DNA of 64,000 bases from Rhodopseudomonas sp. Lineage in GTDB: Bacteria; Pseudomonadota; Alphaproteobacteria; Rhizobiales; Xanthobacteraceae. Of this stretch, positions 28,908 to 37,083 are shown in pieces. Both the position numbers and the translations under genes were made by a program. The notes below the pieces were generated by a model, which worked only from the letters and a program-made list of their open reading frames with translations, did no database searches and had not been told where the DNA came from. The stretch's first letter is position 1, and the number at the start of each line of letters is the position of its first letter. Where the stretch lies: positions 1-64,000 of the forward strand of contig WGNB01000044.1 of the NCBI GenBank assembly GCA_016124795.1, in the 5' to 3' direction.

Positions 28908-29063
28908 ATGTTTGCTGCTCTCGTCCGCTTCATCCACGAATGGAAGCGCTACAACCACAGCCTGAACGAACTGAACCGGCTCGGCGACCGTGAATTGGCC
29001 GACATCGGCATCAGCCGCTCGGACATCCCGCGGGTTGCGTGGAGCGCCGCGCACCAGCACTAA
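28908..29063 (+). CDS. DUF1127 (YjiS-like) small protein
   Basis: A 51-residue protein. It matches the DUF1127 pattern closely: helix FIHEWKRYNHSLNELNRLGD, then RELADIGISRSDIPRVAW. These short basic proteins are abundant in alphaproteobacteria; some bind RNA or help in phosphate, carbon or small-RNA-linked regulation. An AAAGAG stretch lies upstream of the ATG. An AT-rich promoter-like region precedes it and a strong terminator follows, so it is a single-gene unit. Confidence 0.92.
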   Translation: MFAALVRFIHEWKRYNHSLNELNRLGDRELADIGISRSDIPRVAWSAAHQH

Positions 29064-29093
29064 GCCGGCCCGCGACATGACGCGCCGACCTGA

Positions 29094-29119
29094 AACGCCC
29101 GCCTTGCAGCGGGCGTTTT
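29094..29119 (+). terminator. Intrinsic terminator of the DUF1127 gene
   Basis: A 9-bp stem AACGCCCGC / GCGGGCGTT with a 6-nt loop and a following TTTTC, 31 nt after the stop codon. Confidence 0.85.
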
Positions 29120-29146
29120 CATGTCCGGAGCACGACGCCAAGGGCG

Positions 29147-29803
29147 TCAGTCCAGTGTTTTCCAGCGTTCAAGCGGCATGATCTCGGGCGCCTGACCGTA
29201 AGCACGGGTCCAGGAATCAACCGCCCATTCGACGCCCGTGGCGCGCTCGCGCAACACGGCGGTGACATGGGGGGCTCCGGCGTCGAGCGGAAAACCGCGC
29301 GCCACCGGTTCAACCACATCATGGAAGCGCAAAAGGTTGAGCTGCGCCAACACCAGCAGCAGACTGGTGGTATTGCGGCTGGAATCGATACAGTCCATCT
29401 GTCGCTTGTCGAACATGTAATCCCGGTTGGCGCGCGCGACATGGCCCTTGGTGCCGGCGACCCCGCCGAAACGCCGATCGAACCAGGCACCGGCCGCGCC
29501 AATTGCGCGGCGCTCGGCCGCCGCCGACCCACGCCCCGCCCCCATTAACGCCGCGAGATGCCCGCGATCGCCCGCACTCAAGCCGAGTTCCGAACGGTAC
29601 TGACAGCCGAAGCCATGGCAGACGATCACCTCGCTCGGGGTCGGCGCCAACACCGAATAGGCGCTATAGGTCGCGGCGACCACCGAAGCGATATCTGTGC
29701 CTGCCCTCGCCGGCACGGCCAACCCCATCGCCGCAAAGGCCGTCAGCCCGATCGACGCCATCACCGTCAACGCCGCCGGCCGAAACTTTCTTGTCTCACG
29801 CAT
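29147..29803 (-). CDS. Exported protein with conserved Cys/His motifs, unknown function
   Basis: A 218-residue protein with a signal peptide ([21 protein letters not shown]). Conserved-looking blocks are [66 protein letters not shown] and [22 protein letters not shown] recognise these blocks from a family conserved in Hyphomicrobiales but know no function. A Cys in MDCID, a His in PHVTAV and an Asp in VDSW are arranged like a transglutaminase or NlpC/P60 triad; that is speculation. GAGGT precedes the ATG at 29803. It is divergent from trmFO with 52 nt between the starts. Confidence 0.8.
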   Translation of the reverse strand: MRETRKFRPAALTVMASIGLTAFAAMGLAVPARAGTDIASVVAATYSAYSVLAPTPSEVIVCHGFGCQYRSELGLSAGDRGHLAALMGAGRGSAAAERRAIGAAGAWFDRRFGGVAGTKGHVARANRDYMFDKRQMDCIDSSRNTTSLLLVLAQLNLLRFHDVVEPVARGFPLDAGAPHVTAVLRERATGVEWAVDSWTRAYGQAPEIMPLERWKTLD

Positions 29804-29855
29804 ATCGGATACCTCGCCATTGCCGCCCGCCGACCGACAGCCTAATGATCATGCC

Positions 29856-31283
29856 ATGACAATAGCAAACCTGAAGCCCGTTCACATCATCGGCGGCGGT
29901 CTGGCCGGGTCGGAAGCCGCCTGGCAATTGGCCAAGGCAGGCGTGCCGGTAATCCTGCATGAAATGCGCCCGCAGCGCGAAACCGCCGCGCACAAGACCG
30001 ACGGTTACGCCGAACTGGTCTGTTCCAATTCGTTTCGCTCCGACGACAAGGATCACAATGCGGTCGGTCTGCTGCATGAGGAAATGCGCCGCCTCGGTTC
30101 GCTGATCATGCAATCCGCCGATGCCAATCAGGTGCCGGCCGGCGGCGCGCTCGCGGTCGATCGCGACGGCTTCTCCGCCGCCGTCACAGCGGCGCTGCAA
30201 AGCCAGCCGCTGATAACGCTGGAGCGTGGCGAGATCACCGTGCCCCCCGACGACTGGGACAACGTCATCATCGCGACCGGACCGCTAACCTCTCCCGATT
30301 TGGCGACCGCCATCACGCAGCGTACCGGTGAGAAGGCGCTCGCCTTCTTCGACGCCATCGCGCCGATCGTGCACAAAGATTCAATCGACATGGAACAGGC
30401 CTGGTTCCAGTCGCGCTACGACAAGGTCGGACCGGGCGGCACCGGCGCCGACTACATCAACTGCCCGATGAATCGCGAACAATACGACGCCTTCATCGAC
30501 GCCTTGATCGCCGGCGAAAAGACCGACTTCAAGGAATGGGAAGCCAACACGCCCTATTTCGACGGCTGTCTGCCGATCGAGGTGATGGCCGAACGCGGCC
30601 GCGAGACCTTGCGCCACGGCCCGATGAAGCCATTCGGCCTGACCAATCCGCGCGATCCCGAGATCAAGCCTTACGCGGTCGTGCAACTGCGTCAGGACAA
30701 CAAGCTCGGCACGCTCTACAACATGGTCGGTTTTCAGACCAAGCTGAAATACGGCGACCAGGCCCGCGTGCTGCGCTCGATCCCCGGCCTGCAAAATGCC
30801 GAATTCGCGCGGCTCGGCGGCTTGCATCGCAATACGTTCCTCAATTCACCGCGGCTGCTCGATCCTTTCCTGCGCCTCAAGGCGCATCCAGCTTGGCGCT
30901 TTGCCGGCCAGATCACCGGCTGCGAGGGCTATGTCGAATCCGCCTCGATCGGCCTGCTGGCGGCGCGCTTTGCCATCGCCGAGCGGCGCGGCGAAACGAT
31001 CTCGCCGCCGCCGCCGACCACGGCGCATGGCGCATTGCTCGCCCATATCACCGGCGGTCATCTCGAGAGTATTAATGCCGGCCCGTCGTCATTCCAGCCG
31101 ATGAACGTCAATTTCGGACTATTTCCGCCTTTGGCGCAGCCGGCCTCGTACGATAAGGAGGACGCACGGAAATATGGCCGCGGCTCGGCCAAAAACCGCG
31201 CCAACAAAAGCGCGCTCTCCGCCCGCGCGCTCAACGATCTGGCGCAGTGGATGAATGGCAGCCGCGCCGACGCGGCGGAGTAA
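29856..31283 (+). CDS. trmFO: Folate/FAD-dependent tRNA uridine-54 methyltransferase
   Basis: Forms 5-methyluridine at position 54 of tRNA using methylenetetrahydrofolate and FADH2. The protein of about 475 residues starts at the ATG at 29856, which puts the FAD-binding [17 protein letters not shown] at the N-terminus; the longer open frame covers the neighbouring gene's start. Family blocks include [65 protein letters not shown] and [15 protein letters not shown]. It converges with the squalene synthase-like gene, with the stops one base apart and no terminator visible. Confidence 0.97.
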   Translation: MTIANLKPVHIIGGGLAGSEAAWQLAKAGVPVILHEMRPQRETAAHKTDGYAELVCSNSFRSDDKDHNAVGLLHEEMRRLGSLIMQSADANQVPAGGALAVDRDGFSAAVTAALQSQPLITLERGEITVPPDDWDNVIIATGPLTSPDLATAITQRTGEKALAFFDAIAPIVHKDSIDMEQAWFQSRYDKVGPGGTGADYINCPMNREQYDAFIDALIAGEKTDFKEWEANTPYFDGCLPIEVMAERGRETLRHGPMKPFGLTNPRDPEIKPYAVVQLRQDNKLGTLYNMVGFQTKLKYGDQARVLRSIPGLQNAEFARLGGLHRNTFLNSPRLLDPFLRLKAHPAWRFAGQITGCEGYVESASIGLLAARFAIAERRGETISPPPPTTAHGALLAHITGGHLESINAGPSSFQPMNVNFGLFPPLAQPASYDKEDARKYGRGSAKNRANKSALSARALNDLAQWMNGSRADAAE

Positions 31284-31284
31284 A

Positions 31285-32148
31285 TCAGCCCGTGAAAATG
31301 CGGGCCGGATCGCGCGATGCGCGCCACAGCAGCCATTGCCGACGAAGTTGTGACAGTGGCTGAACGTCGAACGGCTCATAGCCGCGCCGCTCCATTGGCC
31401 GGAGCGATGGCCCAACCAACGCCAGCGGCAGCAGTGCCGGCAACATCGGCGCGATGACCGTGGGCGGCGCGTTGTCCATTTCCGACCGGGCGGCGGCCAA
31501 CTGACGCCGGCCATGGCGGCGCAATTCGGCCAATGCCTGCATAAGCGGATCGCTCGCCTTGCCGGCAAATAGCGCCTCCCGGTCAGCGCCATGCCGATCC
31601 AGCACTTCGAGCGGCACCAGCAACTGCCGGCGCGCCGCATGATGCGCCAGATGCGTGAGCACGGATGTCACCAATAGAGCGATACCCGCCTGCCGCATCA
31701 ACATCATCGCCTCGAAACCGCCGCCGCCAAGCATTGACGCCGCGATATCGATCAGCGCCGCTTGTGTCATCACGGCATGATTGTCGAAATCGTCGAGTGT
31801 CGGCATCGGTTCGTCATACAGATCGAAGGTATGCGCATCGACGATCGCGGTTAACCGATCGGCCGCGATCCCGTGCTTCTTCAGGCTCGCCATCAACGCC
31901 GCCGCGACGGGATGAGCGGCAGCTTCCCCGTCGCGTTCGCCCGACAGAACCTCTCGCCACCATTGCAGCCGGATCTCGCCCGGCATCGGCTCCCGGGCGA
32001 CATCGCGCACCCGCGAGATCTCGACGTTAAAGGCATAGAGCGCCATCAGCCCGTCGCGCGCAGCCGCCGGCGCAAACAATGTCGACAGATAACGGTCCCG
32101 ATCAGCCTCGCGCACCAGCGCGGCACAATGTTCGAAAGGATCCTGCAT
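31285..32148 (-). CDS. Squalene/phytoene synthase-like protein (NDUFAF6 homologue)
   Basis: A 287-residue member of the squalene/phytoene synthase fold. The position of the first Asp-rich motif (YAFNVEISRVRDVA) lacks the DDxxD-type residues of active prenyl synthases, and the second motif is also not evident, so it is probably not a carotenoid or squalene synthase. Mitochondrial NDUFAF6, a complex I assembly factor, belongs to this degenerate branch. The gene is the last of a tight minus-strand run secD-secF-Mth938-this gene, spaced 20 nt from its neighbour. I infer a role related to respiratory complex assembly rather than isoprenoid synthesis. Confidence 0.88.
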   Translation of the reverse strand: MQDPFEHCAALVREADRDRYLSTLFAPAAARDGLMALYAFNVEISRVRDVAREPMPGEIRLQWWREVLSGERDGEAAAHPVAAALMASLKKHGIAADRLTAIVDAHTFDLYDEPMPTLDDFDNHAVMTQAALIDIAASMLGGGGFEAMMLMRQAGIALLVTSVLTHLAHHAARRQLLVPLEVLDRHGADREALFAGKASDPLMQALAELRRHGRRQLAAARSEMDNAPPTVIAPMLPALLPLALVGPSLRPMERRGYEPFDVQPLSQLRRQWLLWRASRDPARIFTG

Positions 32149-32168
32149 GCGATGGCCTAAACGGCAGT

Positions 32169-32558
32169 TTACTCAACCGCGATCAATCCGACGCCGGCCC
32201 GGCGATTTTCCCCGAGCAGGATGTTGTAGGTACGCACCGCCGAACCGGTGGTCATGGCATCGACCGAAATCGAATGCTGTTGAAACAGCGTCCGCAACGC
32301 TGGCGGCAACACCCAAGGATCCCGACCCGCGCCAATCAGGAACACATCGAGCGCTTCCCCGCGCGCGAAGACTGAAGCGAGCATCGCCTCGGTAATGTCC
32401 GCGACCGATGTCACCGGCCAGGCCCAAATCCCGTCCGGCAGGCACAGCAGCGAACCGCGATGCGACATGCCGCCGAAGCGAAAGCCGCCATTGCCGTAGG
32501 CTTCAATCGGCGCCGGATGCGGAAGATGCGGTGCGTCGTCGCCGAGCCCGCCGACCAT
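32169..32558 (-). CDS. Mth938-domain protein (NDUFAF3 homologue)
   Basis: A 129-residue Mth938/DUF498 protein. Typical blocks are IEAYGNGGFRFGGMSHRGSL and LDVFLIGAGRDPWVLPPALR, then VDAMTTGSAVRTYNILLGEN with ALI-like end sequence. Mitochondrial NDUFAF3 is a member and helps build complex I. The ATG lies 2 nt after the secF stop, and an NDUFAF6-like gene follows 20 nt downstream, so all three are one transcription unit. The family is certain; the bacterial function is inferred. Confidence 0.92.
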   Translation of the reverse strand: MVGGLGDDAPHLPHPAPIEAYGNGGFRFGGMSHRGSLLCLPDGIWAWPVTSVADITEAMLASVFARGEALDVFLIGAGRDPWVLPPALRTLFQQHSISVDAMTTGSAVRTYNILLGENRRAGVGLIAVE

Positions 32559-32560
32559 GG

Positions 32561-33610
32561 TCAGCGGCGGCCCTTCGGCTTGCTCGCCTTGGCGACGGGC
32601 TTTTTGGCCGGCGCCTTCTCTGCGGGCTCGGCCGGGGTCTCGTCGGCAAATTTCGCCGGGATCGCGTCCGGATCGCTGCTGGCCGCACTCGCCGGGCTCG
32701 TCAACGCGTCGCGTCCGGTGCCGACGCCGAGATAAATCAGGATCGGAGCCGCGATGAACACCGAGGTATAGGTGCCGACCAGAACGACGCCAAACATCAT
32801 CGTGGCGGTAAAGGAATGGATCGCCGCGCCGCCGAACAGCAGCAGCGCCAGCAAAGCCAGACTGACGGTGACGTGGGTGATAACCGAACGCGACAGCGTC
32901 GAATTGACCGACGCGTTGAGCATGTCGGCCATCGGCATCTTCTTGTAACGCCGCAACATCTCGCGAATACGGTCGTAAATGACGACCGTATCGTTGAGCG
33001 AATAGCCGAGAATGGTCAGCAATGCCGCGATGCTGGTCAGGTCGAAATCAATCTGGGTGATCGACATGAAGCCGATCGTCAGCACCAGGTCGTGCACGTT
33101 GGCGATCATGGCGCCAAGCGCGAACTGCCATTCGAACCGGAACCAGAGATAGACCAGGATGCTCAAAATCGCGAGCATCAAGCCGACCACGCCATAGGAC
33201 AGCAATTCGCCCGAAACGCGCGGACCGACCACTTCGACGCGGCGATACTCGACGCCGGTGCCGAGCGCGGCTTTAACCTTGGTGACAGCCTGCTGCTGGG
33301 CGGCGTCGCCGCCCGGCTGTTCCGCGAGCCGGATCAGCACTTCGCTCGGACCGCCGAACTGCTGCAACTGCGCCTCGCCGAGGCCAAGGCCGGCAATGGT
33401 CGAACGCATCTTGGCAAGATCGGCCGCGCCCGACGTGGCGCGAACCTCCATCAAGGTCCCGCCCTTGAAGTCGATGCCGAAGTTCAGACCATGGAAGAAA
33501 TACAGCGAAATCGCGAGGATCGACAGCACAGCCGACAGCGGGAAACTGATGCGCCGGAAGCGCATGAAGTCGAACTTGGTGTCGTCGGGAACGATGCGAA
33601 GCAGGCGCAT
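32561..33610 (-). CDS. secF: Protein translocase subunit SecF
   Basis: Inner-membrane partner of SecD; the complex uses the proton gradient to help pull proteins through SecYEG. The 349-residue protein has six hydrophobic segments, the periplasmic start GLNFGIDFKGGTLMEV, and the family block LGYSLNDTVVIYDRIRE. The C-terminal tail, about 45 residues rich in Ala, Pro and Lys (AEKAPAKKPVAKASKPKGRR), is longer than in E. coli SecF and basic. It is 26 nt downstream of secD and immediately precedes the Mth938 gene. Confidence 0.97.
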   Translation of the reverse strand: MRLLRIVPDDTKFDFMRFRRISFPLSAVLSILAISLYFFHGLNFGIDFKGGTLMEVRATSGAADLAKMRSTIAGLGLGEAQLQQFGGPSEVLIRLAEQPGGDAAQQQAVTKVKAALGTGVEYRRVEVVGPRVSGELLSYGVVGLMLAILSILVYLWFRFEWQFALGAMIANVHDLVLTIGFMSITQIDFDLTSIAALLTILGYSLNDTVVIYDRIREMLRRYKKMPMADMLNASVNSTLSRSVITHVTVSLALLALLLFGGAAIHSFTATMMFGVVLVGTYTSVFIAAPILIYLGVGTGRDALTSPASAASSDPDAIPAKFADETPAEPAEKAPAKKPVAKASKPKGRR

Positions 33611-33636
33611 AAGCTAATCTCTATTCCGTTTCGCGA

Positions 33637-35235
33637 TCAAATCGGCACATGCTGCGGGCGGCGCCAACGCACCCAGCTCGCGACAATCAGCCGGGTCACG
33701 GTGAAGGCGGTGAAGACGGTGGTGACAATGCCGATGCCAAGGGTGACGGCAAAGCCGCGCACCGGGCCGGTGCCGATATAGAACAGCACCGCCGCGGCGA
33801 TAAAGGTGGTGATGTTGGAATCGAGAATGGTCGACAGCGCCCGGCTGAAACCGGCGTCGATGGCGTTGATCGCCGACCGGCCGCCGCGCACTTCCTCGCG
33901 GATGCGCTCATAGATCAGCACGTTGGAGTCGACCGCGATACCGACAGTCAGAACGATGCCGGCGATGCCCGGCAAGGTCAGGGTCGCGCCGAGCAGTGAC
34001 AGGATGCCGAAGATCATGGCGACGTTGATCGTCACCGCGATATTGGCGAAGAGCCCAAACAGCCCATAGGTCACCAGCATGAAGATGATGACCATCGCCG
34101 CGCCGACATAGGACGAAATCTTGCCCTTGGAGATCGAGTCGGCGCCGAGGCCCGGGCCGACGGTGCGCTCTTCGATGATCGTCAACGGCGCCGGCAGCGC
34201 GCCGGCGCGCAGCAGGATCGCGAGATCGTTGGCGCTCTGCACGGTGAAGCTGCCGGAAATCTGACCCGACCCGCCAGTGATCGGTTCGCGGATGACCGGC
34301 GCGGAAATCACTTCGTTATCGAGCACGATCGCGAAAGGCTTGCCGACATTTTCCTGCGTCGCGCGGGCAAACTTGATCGAGCCGGAGTTATTGAAGCGGA
34401 ACGATACAATCGGCTCGCTGGTGCGCTGGTCGAAACCCGGCTGGGCATCGGTCAAATCGGCGCCCGACACCACCACCCGCTTTTCGATCAGGTAAGGCTG
34501 CTTCGGCGCGCTGGCGCTATACAGCAGGTCGTCTTCCGGCGGCACCCGGCCCTTGGTCGCCTCTTCCACCGAGTTACCGGTGTCGACCATCCGGAAGTCG
34601 AGCTTGGCGGTCTTGCCGAGCAGTTCCTTCAGGCGGGTCGGGTCCTGCAAGCCCGGCACCTGAACCAGAATGCGGTCGGTGCCCTGGCGCTGGATCAGCG
34701 GCTCGACGGTGCCAAGTTCGTTGACGCGGCGTTCGATAATCTGGATCGACTGCTCGACCGACTGGCGAACGCGCTCAAGAATGGCGTCGGGCCCAACCGT
34801 CAGCCGGATCAGATTGCCGTCGGACGTGATGTCGAGGCTACGCTGGCCGGTACCGCCAAGAATGCCGCCGAGAGGCACCGACAGCTCCCGCAGCTTGGTG
34901 AGCGCCTGTTCAAGACGGGCATCCTCGCGGATCCGCACTTCAACGCTGTTGCCGCGCACCACCAGACCGACATAGCCGATGCGGGCATCGCGCAACACGC
35001 GCCGCACATCGTCGCGCGTGGCTTCGAGCTTGTCCTTCTTCACCGCATTGGTGTCGACTTCGAGGAGGATATGCGAGCCGCCCTGCAGATCGAGGCCGAG
35101 CACGATGTGACGCTGCGCCCATTTCGGCATGCTCGCCAAAACGCTTTCCGGCAGAAAGTTCGGAACGGCGAACATGCAGACGACAAGTGCCGTGATGACT
35201 ACTGCCGCCGCCTTCCACCGCGTGAAATAAAGCAT
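33637..35235 (-). CDS. secD: Protein translocase subunit SecD
   Basis: Membrane subunit of the SecDF complex with a large periplasmic domain. The 532-residue protein begins with one helix, then LGLDLQGGSHILLEVD, the SecD signature, and the periplasmic P1 region (residues about 60-340). The C-terminal half holds five helices with GIAGIVLTVGIAVDSNVLIY and ERIREEVRGG. It lies between yajC (110 nt upstream) and secF (26 nt downstream) in the standard yajC-secD-secF order. The protein is complete, with no unusual features. Confidence 0.98.
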   Translation of the reverse strand: MLYFTRWKAAAVVITALVVCMFAVPNFLPESVLASMPKWAQRHIVLGLDLQGGSHILLEVDTNAVKKDKLEATRDDVRRVLRDARIGYVGLVVRGNSVEVRIREDARLEQALTKLRELSVPLGGILGGTGQRSLDITSDGNLIRLTVGPDAILERVRQSVEQSIQIIERRVNELGTVEPLIQRQGTDRILVQVPGLQDPTRLKELLGKTAKLDFRMVDTGNSVEEATKGRVPPEDDLLYSASAPKQPYLIEKRVVVSGADLTDAQPGFDQRTSEPIVSFRFNNSGSIKFARATQENVGKPFAIVLDNEVISAPVIREPITGGSGQISGSFTVQSANDLAILLRAGALPAPLTIIEERTVGPGLGADSISKGKISSYVGAAMVIIFMLVTYGLFGLFANIAVTINVAMIFGILSLLGATLTLPGIAGIVLTVGIAVDSNVLIYERIREEVRGGRSAINAIDAGFSRALSTILDSNITTFIAAAVLFYIGTGPVRGFAVTLGIGIVTTVFTAFTVTRLIVASWVRWRRPQHVPI

Positions 35236-35345
35236 GAGATCCCGACTTGAAGTTCAATCTGGATATCGATCCGGATATCCGCCTGACAAGGCCGAGCGCC
35301 CGAAGCGCCGGCCACCCGAAACTAGCTCAACCGAAGGACAGCCGG

Positions 35346-35708
35346 TCAGCTGGACGCGGCCGCATCCTTCACCGGCTCGCCCTTGGACCGCACGTCCGTA
35401 ATCATCGCCCGAATCTGGCGAATCCGCACACCATCGGCGATTTCGATTTCGATCTGGTCGTCGTCGACCACCTTGGTGACCTTGCCGACGAGGCCGCCAT
35501 TGGTGATGACGCTATCGCCACGCCGCACGTTCTTGACCATCTCGGCGTGCGACTTCACGCGCTTCTGCTGCGGCCGCAGGATCAGGAAATACATGATGAC
35601 GAAGATCAGGATGAAGGGAAGCAACTGCATCAGCATGCCGCCGTCGCCGCCGGCTCCGCCGAACAGACCACCGAGCGACCCTTGCGCATATGCGGGCGTA
35701 ATGAACAT
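35346..35708 (-). CDS. yajC: Sec translocase accessory subunit YajC
   Basis: A small membrane protein of the SecDF-YajC complex. The 120-residue sequence has a Gly-rich N-terminus, one helix (MQLLPFILIFVIMYFLIL), then RPQQKRVKSHAEMVKNVRRG and SVITNGGLVGKVTKV, which are hallmark YajC blocks. AGGGAAGC lies about 6 nt before the ATG. It heads the secDF operon. Confidence 0.97.
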   Translation of the reverse strand: MFITPAYAQGSLGGLFGGAGGDGGMLMQLLPFILIFVIMYFLILRPQQKRVKSHAEMVKNVRRGDSVITNGGLVGKVTKVVDDDQIEIEIADGVRIRQIRAMITDVRSKGEPVKDAAASS

Positions 35709-35968
35709 GAAAGCTTCCCTTAGTCGTTTCAGTGAGGCGCCGGTATCGGTGCCCGGCCATGCCTATCGTCTTGTAATTTCGCGCGGACTATACCGGTCGC
35801 CGGCTCAATTGCAACGCCGGGCGGCGCCTCAATCATGGCGGTTTTGAGCCGTTTTGGGGCGATTTCAGCCGCACCGGCCACCGATGCCGCTCAGCACTGG
35901 CCCCAGCCGGCTTGCAGGCACCAGGCAGCCCCGCTAAGAGCACGTCATTGACGAAAGTGCATCTCCCC

Positions 35969-36982
35969 ATGGCTCAATCCCGCACCCCTTCCAAATCGAC
36001 TGCGAAATCCGCCGCCAAATCCGGCGCCAAATCCGGCGCTAAGGCTAAAGCCTCCGCCAAGGCCAAGCCCGCCGCCCGACCGAAGGTTAAGGCCGCAGCT
36101 TACGCCACCGCAGGTCTTAACGGCGACCCGGCCGTTCTGGCGCGAATCGCCGACGCGCTGGAGCGCCTCGCCCCGGCGGCAACCAAGGCTCAGGATCTGA
36201 CCGTCGCCGATGCCTATGTCTGGCATCCGGCCGGGCACCTGGTGCCGGTGCCGCACGTCAACCGCGTCGGCATGAGCCTGCTCAAGGGCGTCGACCGGTC
36301 GCGCGATACGCTGCTGGAAAACACCGAACGCTTCGCCAAGGGCCTGCCCGCCAACAACGCGCTGTTGTGGGGCGCGCGCGGCATGGGCAAATCGTCGCTG
36401 GTCAAGGCCTCGCACGCCGCCGTCAATGCGGCACACGCCCGCGACGGAAAGTCACGGCCGCTCAAGCTCGTGGAAATCCACCGCGAGGATATCGAAACCC
36501 TGCCCGACCTGATGGCGATCACACGCGGCTCGCCGTTTTACTTCATCGTATTCTGCGACGACCTGTCGTTCGACGGTGAAGACACCAGCTACAAGTCGCT
36601 CAAGGCGGTGCTCGACGGCGGCATCGAAGGCCGGCCGAATAATGTGATCTTCTACGCCACATCGAACCGTCGTCATCTGATGGCGCGCGAGATGATTGAA
36701 AACGAGCGGTCGACCGGCATCAATCCCGGCGAGGCCGTCGAGGAAAAAGTGTCGCTGTCCGACCGCTTCGGGCTCTGGCTCGGCTTCCACCGTTGCAGCC
36801 AGGACGAGTTCCTGGCGATGGTCAATGGCTATGTCAGCCATTACAACATCGCGGTCGACCCGGACCAGCTGCGACGCGAGGCGCTCGAATGGGCCACCAC
36901 GCGCGGCTCACGCTCCGGCCGCGTCGCCTGGCAGTACATCCAGGAGCTGGCCGGCCGGCTCGGCGTGATGCTGAAGGACTAA
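35969..36982 (+). CDS. DUF815-type AAA ATPase with basic N-terminal tail
   Basis: About 337 residues. Residues 1-50 are low complexity and basic, with histone H1-like Lys/Ala/Ser repeats (SAAKSGAKSGAKAKASAKAK). The rest is a DUF815 P-loop ATPase: Walker A GARGMGKSSLVK, VEIHREDIETLPDLM, a Walker B-like FYFIVFCDDLSFDGED, then KAVLDGGIEGRPNNVIFYAT and a sensor-like TSNRRHL. The start at 35969 begins this tail; an ATG at 35912 is less likely. The function of DUF815 proteins is not established. A strong terminator follows. It is divergent from yajC. Confidence 0.9.
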   Translation: MAQSRTPSKSTAKSAAKSGAKSGAKAKASAKAKPAARPKVKAAAYATAGLNGDPAVLARIADALERLAPAATKAQDLTVADAYVWHPAGHLVPVPHVNRVGMSLLKGVDRSRDTLLENTERFAKGLPANNALLWGARGMGKSSLVKASHAAVNAAHARDGKSRPLKLVEIHREDIETLPDLMAITRGSPFYFIVFCDDLSFDGEDTSYKSLKAVLDGGIEGRPNNVIFYATSNRRHLMAREMIENERSTGINPGEAVEEKVSLSDRFGLWLGFHRCSQDEFLAMVNGYVSHYNIAVDPDQLRREALEWATTRGSRSGRVAWQYIQELAGRLGVMLKD

Positions 36983-37018
36983 CCGCGCACGCCCATCAAA
37001 ACCGACGCACATACGAAA

Positions 37019-37048
37019 ATGCCCGGCATCGCGCCGGGCATTTTTTTT
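37019..37048. terminator. Intrinsic terminator, probably bidirectional
   Basis: A 9-bp stem ATGCCCGGC / GCCGGGCAT, loop ATCGC, followed by eight T. The left flank AAAAT gives a T-run on the other strand too, so it can serve both the ATPase gene and the convergent LytM gene. Confidence 0.92.
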
Positions 37049-37083
37049 ATCCAATACATTGGTGCGGCTTCAAGTGCGCTGCT

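Noticed and set aside
31285..32148. Hopanoid or carotenoid biosynthesis gene
   Set aside because: The Asp-rich catalytic motif is absent, and the neighbours are Sec and complex I-assembly-type genes rather than isoprenoid genes.
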